Under the pieces are notes generated by a model. That model was not told the origin of the DNA, did not search any database, and saw only the letters and a program-made list of their open reading frames with translations. This document shows positions 22,838 through 31,912 of a stretch of 50,877 bases of DNA, piece after piece (the first letter of the stretch is position 1; every line of letters begins with the position of its first letter). Source of the DNA: a virus; IMG/VR virus record IMGVR_UViG_3300021437_000026, positions 1 to 50,877 of that record; one strand, 5' to 3'. The position numbers and the translations under genes are program-made.

Positions 22838-22838
22838 A

Positions 22839-23597
22839 TCAAGCCGCCTGTCCGTCGAGGTAGAGGGCCGGGGAGTTGGCGTCCTTCTGCATGACCTGCA
22901 GGTTGAACGACATCGAAGCCCAGGCCTGGCCGTCACCCTTCATCGAGAACTCGCCGTTCGGTGTCAGCAGCACGTAGGGCATGTAGACGTCGCGGTTGGT
23001 GCCGACCGGGTTGTCGGAGATGAAGGTCAGCGCACCGGCGACCTGCTGGCCAGCGCTGCGAACCTGCTGACGGCTGACGGCGGCAACGCTGTAGGTCACG
23101 GCGTAGGCGCCAGCGGTCACGACGTGGATCTGACCGCGTGCGGCGTCGAGCTCGTAGTCGGTGCCGAGCACCTTGCCGGCGATCGTCACGCTGGAGACAT
23201 TGCGCGCACCAGTCGGATTGGTCGCCGTCACGCCGAGCTGAATCACTGCGTCGGCGACCAGGCCGGTGAACGACTCGGTGACGCCGGTGGCGGCGGCCTG
23301 GACGACAGCAGCCGAAGTACCCATGAAGAACCGGGCCAGGTTCGCTTCGCTGATGTTGTCGCTCTGCAGCGTGGCCTTGTAGCTCACCTCGGTGACGACG
23401 CTGCGGTCCTTGATGCGCACCGACGAGTCGGCGGTGTAGTGGTCGAGCGTGGAGCTGTCGGCGGTCAGCGAAAAGCCGGGCGTGTTGCCAATGTAGAGGC
23501 GGCTGGCCTGCGGTGTGCGGGTACCCGGACTGAACGGGGCGAAGTAGAGCCGGCCTCGCGGCAGGACAATATCGTCATCGGCATGGGCGAAAGCCAT
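22839..23597 (-). CDS. Major tail (tube) protein
   Basis: This 252-residue protein starts MAFAHADDDIVLPRGRLYFAP and is beta-rich, with GNTPGFSLTADSSTLDHYTA and VSYKATLQSDNISEANLARF, which match the tube proteins of lambdoid siphophages (recognition of the GNT..f.... pattern and the SDN/NL segment). It lies between the tail terminator and the chaperone genes, as expected. Confidence 0.8.
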   Translation of the reverse strand: MAFAHADDDIVLPRGRLYFAPFSPGTRTPQASRLYIGNTPGFSLTADSSTLDHYTADSSVRIKDRSVVTEVSYKATLQSDNISEANLARFFMGTSAAVVQAAATGVTESFTGLVADAVIQLGVTATNPTGARNVSSVTIAGKVLGTDYELDAARGQIHVVTAGAYAVTYSVAAVSRQQVRSAGQQVAGALTFISDNPVGTNRDVYMPYVLLTPNGEFSMKGDGQAWASMSFNLQVMQKDANSPALYLDGQAA

Positions 23598-23609
23598 TTG
23601 TGATCTCCA

Positions 23610-24101
23610 TCAAACAGAGTAGGGCGCGAAAACACGCTCGGTAATATCAAGTGTGACTCGCAGAAAGAAATACGCTCGGGATGATACCGCATCGGACGGC
23701 CGTACGACGCCTGGGTCAACCTCAATCCGCTGGATCAGCCCGCCGAGTAGGTAAGCCGTCGAGGCAGGCTGCGCAACCTGCCCGAGGGCTTTCTTCACAT
23801 CTGCCATGAGCCGGTGCGCCGGATCGGTGGGGTTGAGCAGGTCATCCACTGCCCAGCCTTGGACCAGCAGCACCCAGCGCTCCAGCTGCACCGCCGAGTT
23901 GGCGCGCGACGTCACGGCTGGAGCGTCTCCCGGCAGGGCCTCCAAAATGGAGACGGCCGGCAGGGGTTCTGAGTCGCTGAAGGTGGACCGGCCCCGCCAA
24001 ACCTTGCCGGCGAGGTCGTGCTGGTAGCCGGAGGCTACCGAGACGGACGCCACTTGCGCGGTCAAGGCCTTGAGGACCAGGAGTCGCTTCGGGTCATCCA
24101 C
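23610..24101 (-). CDS. Tail terminator / tail completion protein (gpU-like position)
   Basis: The longest frame extends to 24176, but the best start is GTG 24101 (DDPKRLLVLKALTAQ), preceded by AAAGG and overlapping the stop of the previous gene by 8 bp; this gives 163 residues. The sequence has QLERWVLLVQGWAVDDLLNP and SRAYFFLRVTLDITERVFAP, patterns common to small completion proteins that cap the tail tube. Identification rests on these and on gene order. Confidence 0.6.
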   Translation of the reverse strand: MDDPKRLLVLKALTAQVASVSVASGYQHDLAGKVWRGRSTFSDSEPLPAVSILEALPGDAPAVTSRANSAVQLERWVLLVQGWAVDDLLNPTDPAHRLMADVKKALGQVAQPASTAYLLGGLIQRIEVDPGVVRPSDAVSSRAYFFLRVTLDITERVFAPYSV

Positions 24102-24675
24102 GGAGCAGCCTTTCATACTGGCGGGCGAACTCACCATCCAGGCGGGTTTGGAGCGCCGGGAGGATGTCTTTCGCAACCGTCATGAATATTTGATTCGGCG
24201 ACGGGCCGGATAAAATATACAGGTTCTTGGCAATCTGGCGTGCGGCACGAGATGACCGCAGTGGGCCATTGGTGCGCACCGCCAGCGCCACGCCGTCTGC
24301 GCCGTTGGGAGTAGGCATCAGGAAGCCCCTCTTCCAGACGAAGGGCGCGGAGCCGGGCTTGATCGCGGTAGCCGGGTTCCGCGCCCTCGGCTCCTTGCTG
24401 CCGGTGACGAACCGGCTCAGGCCGAGCGGGTTGGGCGACGCCCGCACGATCGCCTCGATGCTCACCTGTGACGCGCGCTGGACGATGCCGAAGCGCGCAC
24501 CGGTGAGCACGTCCGCAGGGAGGCGAACCTGGCTGGCCATCTTGCGGCGCGCCAGGTTGGCGCCCCACTCCGCAGCGTCATTTACGGCCAGGGAAGCCGC
24601 GCGCCGCGCCACCTCTGGGTACTGCTCGACGGCCGCCAGGAACCCCTGCAGGTTGGTGGTAGAAGCGGCGATCAT
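24094..24675 (-). CDS. Minor tail protein Z-like
   Basis: This 193-residue protein contains EQYPEVARRAASLAVNDAA, ARRKMASQVRLPADVL and FVWKRGFLMPTPNG, the order of motifs seen in lambda gpZ-type tail completion proteins. Start ATG 24675 overlaps the stop of the connector gene by 4 bp. The role is head-proximal tail completion. Confidence 0.65.
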   Translation of the reverse strand: MIAASTTNLQGFLAAVEQYPEVARRAASLAVNDAAEWGANLARRKMASQVRLPADVLTGARFGIVQRASQVSIEAIVRASPNPLGLSRFVTGSKEPRARNPATAIKPGSAPFVWKRGFLMPTPNGADGVALAVRTNGPLRSSRAARQIAKNLYILSGPSPNQIFMTVAKDILPALQTRLDGEFARQYERLLRG

Positions 24676-25031
24676 GCGCGCACCTCGCTGACCAGGCAGG
24701 TCCAGAAGCCATCGCCTTCGGTCGGCAGAACGTGGTCCACCCGCAGGGAAGCGGCACCGGTCGTGCCGTCATCGCGGATGAAGTCGGCGACTTGGAACAC
24801 GCCCCCGCGCGTCACGCCCGGCCAACTGGTGATGACCCGGACGGACTCCTCGGCGACCTCGGCGAACGCCTCCCGGCGTGCGTAGGCGACACTGCCCGGT
24901 GTCGCGCGAGAGTGCACCCGCACCATGACTGGGATGGAAGACCCGCCAGAGACAGCCAGGTAGTCGGCGCTGACACCGAAGGCGTCATGCACCGCCGCCC
25001 GGGCCTCCCGCCGGATCTCCCTCCAGCTCAC
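24672..25031 (-). CDS. Head-tail connector, gpFII-like
   Basis: This 119-residue protein begins MSWREIRREARAAVHDAFGV and ends in beta strands with ...AASLRVDHVLPTEGDGFWTC. The length, place and motifs (RA.VH..FG; VMVRVHSRAT) resemble the head-tail joining proteins of lambda FII type, which sit at the portal exit and receive the tail. Confidence 0.6.
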   Translation of the reverse strand: MSWREIRREARAAVHDAFGVSADYLAVSGGSSIPVMVRVHSRATPGSVAYARREAFAEVAEESVRVITSWPGVTRGGVFQVADFIRDDGTTGAASLRVDHVLPTEGDGFWTCLVSEVRA

Positions 25032-25228
25032 GACTTGGCCTCAACCCGGACCGCCGCGCCGTTCTCGACCAGCCACTCGGCTTCGGTCTCGGTCGGAGCG
25101 AAGAAAGGCTCGCCCGGCTTGTGCTCGCCGTTCTTGCCGATGCGCACGAGGTTGACCGCGCGCATGGCCACCGGGGTCGGCCTGGCCACCGGAGCGGCCG
25201 GCGGGGTAGGGACTTTGGGATCAGCCAT
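25028..25228 (-). CDS. Small head-associated protein
   Basis: This 66-residue protein has a Pro/Ala/Val-rich N-terminus (MADPKVPTPPAAPVARPTP) and a compact end (GKNGEHKPGEPFFAPTETEA, EWLVENGAAVRVE). It occupies the place of lambda FI between the major capsid gene and the connector. The C-terminal unit is a common phage element; its job is unknown, perhaps DNA packaging. Confidence 0.55.
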   Translation of the reverse strand: MADPKVPTPPAAPVARPTPVAMRAVNLVRIGKNGEHKPGEPFFAPTETEAEWLVENGAAVRVEAKS

Positions 25229-25233
25229 GGTGG

Positions 25234-26265
25234 TTATGCGACGACGCGCGTGCGGTGGGTAGCGGCGGTCCGGCCCGGCACCATCATCGGCGCCGATTGG
25301 GTCATCACGTAGCGGGCGGAGGGGTTCTCGGTCGTGTAGCTCTTCGGGAAGATCGGCACGGCGCGCAGAGCGTCCATGTCGAGGATCGCGCCGAAGCAGC
25401 GTGCGCCCTGGACGCCCACCGACGACATCACCAGCATGTCACGGGCGTCCATGAAGGTGCCGGTGGTCGTTTCGTCGATGTCGTACAGCTCGCTGTAGAC
25501 CCAGTATTGGCGGCTGCCGTCCGAGCCCTTGTACTGCACGTTGGCGCCCGAGCCCGGGGCGAAGTCGAGGGCACCCAGCTTGTCGGTGCCTCGGCGCAGG
25601 TCGAGCTTGGCCTGCACCTGCACGTTGGCAGTGAACGCCGCCCAAGCCGCCGTGCCCATGATAACGATGTCCGCCGGGTAGCCGCTGGCTTCCGAAATGG
25701 CCTTGGCGGAGGCTTCGATCGTAGCGAACGGATCCACGCCGGTGTCGCTCCAGCGCGAGCCCGAGGCCAGAACCACGGTGTGTGCGGCCGGACGGCCGAA
25801 GTCGATCGTGACAGTCGGGTAGTCGTCGCCAGCCAGCGTGATCTTGCCATCCAGCAGGGCTTCAGCGGCCATCTTGTTCCACCGGCGCTCGATCTGGTCG
25901 CGTTGGTCAGTCAGGTACTGGGCCAGCAGGGCTGCGGCGCGTTGATCCGGGCTCAGCTGCCCGCCGAAGGCTTCGCCCGGGCGGCGAGACAGCGTGCGGC
26001 TCGGAGACAGCGTGTTGAGCGGCTTCAGGTAGGCCGGCTTGTACTTTTTGGTCGTGAAGCCGCGCTCACGCTGCGGCTTACCGGCGACGGTCGGCAGCAC
26101 CAGCGGGGCGATGCGGCGGTCCACCAGCACTTCGTCGAAATCGATTTCCTCGGTGTCGAACAGGTACTCGGTGGTGAAAAAATTGAGCCAGAAGCCCGGC
26201 GCGCTGGGCTTGATGGTGGTGATGACGCCCGCCAGGGTTGCGGTGCCGTAGATGTCGAGGGCCAT
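25234..26265 (-). CDS. Major capsid protein (lambda gpE family)
   Basis: The 343-residue length fits gpE. The N-terminus MALDIYGTATLAGVI, central FFTTEYLFDTEEIDFDEV, then RRIAPLVLPTVAGKPQRERG and FTTKKYKPAYLKP match the E-loop and P-domain patterns of the lambda/HK97-fold family, with AYIKP-type residues conserved. It follows the gpD-like decoration gene, the lambda order. It forms the icosahedral shell. Confidence 0.92.
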   Translation of the reverse strand: MALDIYGTATLAGVITTIKPSAPGFWLNFFTTEYLFDTEEIDFDEVLVDRRIAPLVLPTVAGKPQRERGFTTKKYKPAYLKPLNTLSPSRTLSRRPGEAFGGQLSPDQRAAALLAQYLTDQRDQIERRWNKMAAEALLDGKITLAGDDYPTVTIDFGRPAAHTVVLASGSRWSDTGVDPFATIEASAKAISEASGYPADIVIMGTAAWAAFTANVQVQAKLDLRRGTDKLGALDFAPGSGANVQYKGSDGSRQYWVYSELYDIDETTTGTFMDARDMLVMSSVGVQGARCFGAILDMDALRAVPIFPKSYTTENPSARYVMTQSAPMMVPGRTAATHRTRVVA

Positions 26266-26289
26266 GAGTGTTGCTCCTGTGGGTCTGGA

Positions 26290-26691
26290 TCAGACGGCGC
26301 CGAAGGCGAGCTTCTTGATCACGATGTTCGAGCCGATCGGGAAGGTCGCCAGCTTGGCGGCGTCCGTGGTGACCGAAGAGTGGTAGGCCAGGGCCTGCAT
26401 CGCAAACACGCCCTCGGTGATCACAGGGCAGCTGACGTCGGCGCTGGTCGCGTCGAAAGCGCCGGTTGCCAGCGCCACGGCCACCTGGCTGCCATCACTG
26501 GCGCCAGGATTGTGCACCGTCAGCTTGCCGCTGGCCGTGATCTTGCCGAGCACCTGCAGGTAGCTCAGCACGCCGGCACCGGAGGCGATCGTCGCCTGCT
26601 GGGTGGAGACCTGGTGATCGGCGGCGAGCGCCTGAAACGGGGTGAACGACTCGGAAGTGACCGAGGCGACGGCGGGGAAAGTGGTAGCCAT
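26290..26691 (-). CDS. Head decoration protein (lambda gpD-like)
   Basis: This 133-residue protein contains FTPFQALAADHQVSTQQATI and a C-terminal NIVIKKLAFGAV. Small Ala/Gly/Thr-rich proteins at this place, between protease and major capsid genes, are the trimeric gpD-type cement that stabilises the expanded shell. Confidence 0.8.
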   Translation of the reverse strand: MATTFPAVASVTSESFTPFQALAADHQVSTQQATIASGAGVLSYLQVLGKITASGKLTVHNPGASDGSQVAVALATGAFDATSADVSCPVITEGVFAMQALAYHSSVTTDAAKLATFPIGSNIVIKKLAFGAV

Positions 26692-26703
26692 GCTCGGCTC
26701 TCC

Positions 26704-27924
26704 TTATGCGGCAGCGCGGCCGGTGGCCGACTTGAACGACTGAAGCACGAACTTGACGGGGTCGGTCTCCGGCGCACCCTGCTGGGTCACCGGCAGTTCC
26801 GGGGCCAGGCCGGCGCCACCGACCGCGTTCATTGCGGCCAGGAACGGGCTGGGCGTCGGAGCAGCTTGGGTGGGAGCAGCAGAGGCCGCAGCCGGAGCCT
26901 TGCTCAGCAGGGCCACTGCGGCGTCGGCCGACATGTCGGTCTCGAAAGCCAGGTAGGACGCCATCTCAGCGCGGCCGGCGGCAGCCTCGCTCTGCTGGAT
27001 GGCCTTGATCCGTGCCCGTTCCGCCTTCACGGTTTCGGCATCAGCTTGCGGCATAGGTGACTCCATGGATGTTGCGGCCGGCGTGGCCGAGGATTCAAAC
27101 GACGTGAATGCGTCGGACGGTGGCAGTATAACGTCAATCAGACCGTTTGCCAGCCCCTCCGCAGCGGTGAATGTCGCAGCTTGCATGGCTACGATCGCCT
27201 TTTTATCCACCCCGCGCATCTCCGCCATGTAGGAGTCGAACATCTCGCCCTGGGCATCCACCTTCGCCAGCATGTCGGCTTTCACCGCTTCGGGGAGGGG
27301 TTCGTAGGGATTGCCGTCCGCCTTATGGCTTCCGTGATAAATGAGGGTTGTCTTGATGCCCTCACCCTCCAGGGCCTTCGAGTAGTCGGAGTGAATCAAG
27401 AGTGCGCCGATACTGCCGACCCCGCCGGAGGGCAGGCAGTAAATCATCGAGGTCGCTGCCGCGAGGGCCATGCCCGCGCTGTAAGCTACGCCCTTCACGA
27501 TTGCGCAATTCGGTTTACCGCTGGCCTCCAGCATCGTGCGGATAGCCCGACCGGTTTCCAGGCAGTTGACCGCCTCGCCGCCGCGCGAGTCCACCAGTAG
27601 CACGATCGACTTGATTCCTGGGTCGTTGCATGCGTCTGCCACGCTGCGCTGGATATTCTGGTATCCAGTGCAGTAGTAGCCGTTGCACCATTCCGGCAGG
27701 AAGGAGTTGAGCAGCGGGCCGATAACCGGAATGAGCGCGACACCCTTGATGATGTCGTAGTCGTCTTCCTCGTTGTCACACTCCATCCCGATGTCGCAAC
27801 CAAAGGACGTCTTCGGGCGAATCTCGGGGACTCCGCCGAGCAGTAGGCCGTTGGCGAATTCTGAGTGCGCGTGAGCCGCAACAAACAGAGGGTTGGTGAG
27901 AATGTGTCGAAAATTGAATTTCAT
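26704..27924 (-). CDS. S49 head maturation protease with C-terminal scaffold region
   Basis: The product is 406 residues. The N-terminal 280 form a signal-peptide-peptidase-like fold with VALIPVIGPL, IVLLVDSRGGEA, the nucleophile Ser149 in KGVAYSAGMAL, and the general base Lys201 in YHGSHKADGNPYEPL. The C-terminal 110 residues are Ala/Glu-rich and helical, the usual scaffold part of lambda gpC/Nu3, followed by a conserved end (VKFVLQSFKSATGR). Role: processing of procapsid proteins. Its start overlaps the portal gene stop by 4 bp. Confidence 0.9.
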   Translation of the reverse strand: MKFNFRHILTNPLFVAAHAHSEFANGLLLGGVPEIRPKTSFGCDIGMECDNEEDDYDIIKGVALIPVIGPLLNSFLPEWCNGYYCTGYQNIQRSVADACNDPGIKSIVLLVDSRGGEAVNCLETGRAIRTMLEASGKPNCAIVKGVAYSAGMALAAATSMIYCLPSGGVGSIGALLIHSDYSKALEGEGIKTTLIYHGSHKADGNPYEPLPEAVKADMLAKVDAQGEMFDSYMAEMRGVDKKAIVAMQAATFTAAEGLANGLIDVILPPSDAFTSFESSATPAATSMESPMPQADAETVKAERARIKAIQQSEAAAGRAEMASYLAFETDMSADAAVALLSKAPAAASAAPTQAAPTPSPFLAAMNAVGGAGLAPELPVTQQGAPETDPVKFVLQSFKSATGRAAA

Positions 27925-29420
27925 TTTGCTGCCTTGATCTGTTGAAGCCCCAGGGACTCAAGAAGTTTCTTTTCACGCGCTTGCTGGGCGAACACTTTCC
28001 GCCAGTCTTTGCCAAGCCTTCCCAGCTCGTCCTCGTAAGTGCTGAGATTGTTGGTGACTCGCTCGACAGCGGCTTTGGTCTCCTTGCCCTCATCGATCTG
28101 GCCACGAGACGCGCCAATCCAATCCGCCTGGCAGTAGGCCTCGCGGTGGAGTGGTTTGTAGAAGTCGTCTCGGGTACGACCGGGGGGCAGGGGTACGTCG
28201 CCGTTGGCGATCATTTCCTCCAACCTGAGCCCGTAAATGAAGTTGGCCATCGCGTTCGCGGCTTTGGCTTTCTTCGTTTGCATCGCTCGCCAGGTTAATA
28301 CCCCGGCAGCTTTGGCACTGGAGTAATTTGTCTGTGTGAAATCACCTGTGAACTCCTCGAATGAGAATCCAAAGGCGGTGGCGATGTGGCGGAGCAGTCG
28401 GTTGTCAAAAGTGGTATCGCCAACCGGCTGGGCTGGGTGGAAACTGAGCTTGGTGCCGGGGAACAAGTGGGGGATTTTCACCCCGTCCATGGTGATACCG
28501 CCAGCACCGCCAACGTAGGCATTCAGTTGCGCCATATAGTCCCCCAGCACGGAACTAGCGTCGCCCTGTTGCCCCTGGCCAATAGCGGTGAATACCGCAT
28601 CGCTAGGCAGCTCGGACTCGATGGCGGCAGCGTAGGAAGCGTTCGTGACGGCGTTTTGCAATACCGTGTCCCGGTATTGCTTTGTCATCTTCATTTCCTT
28701 GAGCACTGACACCATTGCCGCAATGCCTCTGTTCTGGCCCGGCTCCATCTCCTCGAATATGTGCAACACCTGGGGGCGCCCCCATGGGAGGAACCGGGGC
28801 ACATACTGCCAAGTGTAGGGGTCAGCCCCAGCGTAGGGCTCGTACCGGTGGGCGTTGCGGAACCAGTAGCCGACCGGGGCACCCCAGTTATCCAACTGGA
28901 CGCCCCGGCGCATGAACTGGGTGTCGTCAGCGTCGTACTTGTTGCTGAGCCGCCCGGCGTGCACCATCGACACGGCGGTGCACCCGGGCCGATCCGCCTG
29001 GCGCACCCACTCTCCCGTCGCCACCACCTCGCCGCCCAGCGTGTAGCAGCCGACCGCCAGGCGAACCATGTCGGTGAAGGTGAGCTTGCGCTTGGCATCC
29101 AGCCAGCAGGCGGGGGACTCTGCTTCGAGCATGAAGCGCGCCTCGACCACCTGCTGGAACTCCTCGGCCCAGCCATCAGGTGCCCCCAGCACGGTCGTGT
29201 CGGGCTGGGCGTTGAGCACGTAACGCGCACCAACGACTGAGTCCTTTGTTCGATCACCTGCAGCTGAGACGAAACCGTCACTGCGTGACATCTCGGTCGT
29301 GCGGGCGTCAAGCAGCTCCTTGGCCGGGTTGATGATGGCGTCCGCTGGGCGAAGGTCTGGCAGCCAGCGCGCCAGCTCCGCGCTTTTTTGGCTGGCCCCC
29401 TCAATGCCGATCGACGCCAT
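27921..29420 (-). CDS. Portal protein (lambda gpB family)
   Basis: The 499-residue product matches gpB-type portals: PADAIINPAKELLDARTTEM, QVLHIFEEMEPGQNRGIAAM, KYRDTVLQNAV-like stretch, and the strong signature FGFSFEEFTGDFTQTNYSSA. It forms the dodecameric ring at the packaging vertex. It begins one base after the gpW stop and precedes the protease gene. Confidence 0.93.
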   Translation of the reverse strand: MASIGIEGASQKSAELARWLPDLRPADAIINPAKELLDARTTEMSRSDGFVSAAGDRTKDSVVGARYVLNAQPDTTVLGAPDGWAEEFQQVVEARFMLEAESPACWLDAKRKLTFTDMVRLAVGCYTLGGEVVATGEWVRQADRPGCTAVSMVHAGRLSNKYDADDTQFMRRGVQLDNWGAPVGYWFRNAHRYEPYAGADPYTWQYVPRFLPWGRPQVLHIFEEMEPGQNRGIAAMVSVLKEMKMTKQYRDTVLQNAVTNASYAAAIESELPSDAVFTAIGQGQQGDASSVLGDYMAQLNAYVGGAGGITMDGVKIPHLFPGTKLSFHPAQPVGDTTFDNRLLRHIATAFGFSFEEFTGDFTQTNYSSAKAAGVLTWRAMQTKKAKAANAMANFIYGLRLEEMIANGDVPLPPGRTRDDFYKPLHREAYCQADWIGASRGQIDEGKETKAAVERVTNNLSTYEDELGRLGKDWRKVFAQQAREKKLLESLGLQQIKAAK

Positions 29421-29421
29421 T

Positions 29422-29628
29422 TCAGAACACCACGCGGGCCGGGCCCGTCACCAAAGTCCCGGCCAGGGCGCTTTCAAGCTCGCGGACGTAGGCGCGCAGC
29501 GAGGGTAGAGTCGCGCGCGTGAACTCGACGCGCTCGCCGTTGTGGTCCACCACCACGGACGGCAGCCGCCCCGTGGCGAGCCGGTGCAACGCGGTACGCG
29601 CTTCGTCAAGCATCTGTTGAGTGGTCAT
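29422..29628 (-). CDS. Head-tail joining protein gpW-like
   Basis: At 68 residues this is the gpW size, with LDEARTALHRLATGR, VDHNGERVEFTRATL and LRAYVRELESAL, the helix-strand-helix pattern of gpW. Its ATG overlaps the terminase stop (ATGA) and the next gene is the portal, the lambda A-W-B order. Confidence 0.9.
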   Translation of the reverse strand: MTTQQMLDEARTALHRLATGRLPSVVVDHNGERVEFTRATLPSLRAYVRELESALAGTLVTGPARVVF

Positions 29629-31706
29629 GCCAATGCCTTTCCAAGATCGGCTAGATTATGCCGGGTTTTTGGGGCGGTGGCGGGCTTCTCTACACTCTCC
29701 AGCTCCGAAACGAGAGGATTACCGGAGTCAGAAGGCAGCGCCCAGCTTGGTGGGTTCTGCCAGTCAATACGCTCTGCCCCCAACCACACTATCCCGCCGA
29801 GACAGTAGTAAAGCAAGTCCCAGGTCTCGTTGCGCTTGCGCTTTGGGTTTTCCCAACCCTTTATAGTCCGAATCTCTACACATAACTCATGAAAAGCGGT
29901 ATCCGGTAACCATTCTGGGAACACGACCCCTTTAGTCAACTCGTTCCGGTCCAGCAGCTTATCTAGCTGGTCCTTCAGCACGTTGGAGTTGAGCATCAGC
30001 ACGGGGACATCGCCGCGCAGGGGGGAGTGTTTGTCCTTCTTGTTGGCGTCTGGGTAGGTGATATGGGCGCGCGGCACGCCGGGCAGAGGGTCACCCTTCA
30101 CCAGCTGAAACCGGCGGTGCAGGCCGTCCGCGCGCAGGCTGAGCCAGAATAGGTAAGCCTGGGTGGTGACACCCTCCCGGCCGCCGCTGTCGCAGAAAGT
30201 GTGCTTCACCTGCATGCGCCGGCCCGAGTCATCGCCGATCGGGTAGCTGGCCTCGATCACCGGCCGCAGCAGCTCCCAGTCTTCCAAATAACTGCCCGGG
30301 TCAACCGGCAGGGGGTGGCCGTCCGGGTCGAGCCGGGCGCTCTTGGCAACGTCGTAGCGATCGATCAGCACCACCTGCACGGGGCTACCTGGCGCCACGC
30401 CGTGAACCTGAACCACCCACTTCCGCCCCTGCACGTCGATCGTGGTGACCAGAAAGCGCACGTCCTTCGGCACGGTGCCGCGCTGCCAAGTCTCAGCTCG
30501 GTTCTTGATCTCCTCCGGCGTGCGCAACGAGCCGGCGCCGCGCCAGGCATAAGGTTGCCCCTGGTCCAGGTTGGTGGTGCTCTTGAGGGGCTCCTGGTCA
30601 CCCGAGCGCTGATACTCGCGCTCGGCGTTGATGTTGTTCGAGACGATGGTCGCCCAGCTGACGAACGCACTCGCGGGGCCGGCAAGCCAGAAGCTGGCGA
30701 TGTCGCTCTCCGGTGCGTCGCCGTGCAAGCTGCCGTCGCGGTCGAGGCGCTGGCCGTCGGCCGCCCACTGGCCACGGAGGTTGAGTCCGTAGCGCTGGTT
30801 CGGGTGGATCGCGGCACGGCAGTGTGGACACTCCATGGTGGCGGCTCGGCCGGCTGCGGCGGGCTCGGCGTCAGCGGGGTAGCGCAAGCGGTCAAACGTC
30901 GGCTCGAACCACCCACCACACTCGGGGCAAGGCCAATACCACCGGTGCCGATCGCCTTGGTTGTAGAGGCCGACGATGCCCTGGCACGGGGGCATCTCGT
31001 GCGGGGACTTCGGCAGCCAGGTGGTGCCTACTGGGATGATGAAGCCCGGCGTGCTCTCGCAGATGGTCTTGGCCAGTGTGCCGTAGGTGGTCGTCCGCTT
31101 CCGGGCGAGGTAGAACGGGCTACCCTCGCCGTCAATATCCTGCGGCATCCGGTCGTAATCCGTCAGGATCGCCAGACCCCGAGGCCTGCCCGACATCTCA
31201 TTAATAGCAGGCCAGGATAGATTAACTACGATACCCGACTTGTAAAACTTGGAATGCACTGTGTCGTCAGCGCTTCCGGGTAGGAGGCATTCCCCAATCA
31301 ACGGGGAGCTGCGGTGCATCCGGTCAACCCGGGTGCGCGAGAAGTCCGCCGCCACCTTCTGGCTAGTCTGGTAGACGATGGAATCTACCGGCATGCATTT
31401 AATGGTGAACGCCAGCGCATTCAGCACCAGACTCTCGGTTTTACCTGTCTGCGCCCCACCCCCAAACACAATCGCATTTTTAGTACGGTCAGCCAGCGCA
31501 TCCAGTGGCTTGCGCATGTAGGGGGTGGTGTCGAAGAGAAAAGGGCCGCTGTAGGCCCCCGGGTTGCTGATTATGCGGTACTTCTCAGCGGCCTCCGCAG
31601 GTGACAGCCGCTCGGGGGGCTGCAGCCCCTCAAGCATCCCCAAGCAGAGGTCACCCAGGTCTTCAAACTCAGTGACCGACTGCGCTTTAGCGGGTCGTTT
31701 GCTCAT
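29625..31706 (-). CDS. terL: Terminase large subunit (lambda gpA family)
   Basis: The product is 693 residues. The Walker A-like motif is GGGAQTGKTE at 82-91, and Walker B GLAILTDYDRM at 177-187. A zinc-binding pair CPEC...CPHC occurs near 260-300. The C-terminal nuclease part starts with RFLVTTIDVQGRKWVVQV and contains FCDSGGREG. The length and motif order are those of gpA, which cuts concatemers and drives packaging. A small membrane gene separates it from the small subunit. Confidence 0.93.
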   Translation of the reverse strand: MSKRPAKAQSVTEFEDLGDLCLGMLEGLQPPERLSPAEAAEKYRIISNPGAYSGPFLFDTTPYMRKPLDALADRTKNAIVFGGGAQTGKTESLVLNALAFTIKCMPVDSIVYQTSQKVAADFSRTRVDRMHRSSPLIGECLLPGSADDTVHSKFYKSGIVVNLSWPAINEMSGRPRGLAILTDYDRMPQDIDGEGSPFYLARKRTTTYGTLAKTICESTPGFIIPVGTTWLPKSPHEMPPCQGIVGLYNQGDRHRWYWPCPECGGWFEPTFDRLRYPADAEPAAAGRAATMECPHCRAAIHPNQRYGLNLRGQWAADGQRLDRDGSLHGDAPESDIASFWLAGPASAFVSWATIVSNNINAEREYQRSGDQEPLKSTTNLDQGQPYAWRGAGSLRTPEEIKNRAETWQRGTVPKDVRFLVTTIDVQGRKWVVQVHGVAPGSPVQVVLIDRYDVAKSARLDPDGHPLPVDPGSYLEDWELLRPVIEASYPIGDDSGRRMQVKHTFCDSGGREGVTTQAYLFWLSLRADGLHRRFQLVKGDPLPGVPRAHITYPDANKKDKHSPLRGDVPVLMLNSNVLKDQLDKLLDRNELTKGVVFPEWLPDTAFHELCVEIRTIKGWENPKRKRNETWDLLYYCLGGIVWLGAERIDWQNPPSWALPSDSGNPLVSELESVEKPATAPKTRHNLADLGKALA

Positions 31707-31912
31707 TTATTGCCGCAGTAGTACAGGATAAGCATGGTATTTATGCTCGACGCTACTTCGAGTGCGAACCTAGGTGACCACCAACTGAATGGTAGCACCC
31801 ACTCCCCTGTAATACAAAATGTTAGGGAGTCACCCAAGATAAGCACAAAGGGCCAGGTGACTAAGAGGAGCATCACACCAGTAGCTAGGTAGGTAAGTAG
31901 CTTCATTTTCAC
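31703..31912 (-). CDS. Small two-segment membrane protein between terminase genes
   Basis: This is a 69-residue protein: helix 1 YLATGVMLLLVTWPFVLIL, a loop with a Cys and Trp residues, helix 2 ALEVASSINTMLILYYC. Its ends overlap both neighbours by 4 bp, so it is a real, translationally linked gene. Its DNA is less GC-rich than its neighbours, as expected of membrane codons. The role is unknown; an insertion of a lysis or exclusion gene between the terminase subunits is unusual. Confidence 0.6.
   Translation of the reverse strand: MKMKLLTYLATGVMLLLVTWPFVLILGDSLTFCITGEWVLPFSWWSPRFALEVASSINTMLILYYCGNK

Noticed and set aside
25255-27060. A 601-codon plus-strand frame opposite capsid and decoration genes
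   Set aside because: It is antisense to three well supported head genes, His/Gly/Arg-rich, with no motif.
30201-31220. 339-codon plus-strand frame opposite the terminase gene
   Set aside because: Antisense shadow of terL, with no family features.
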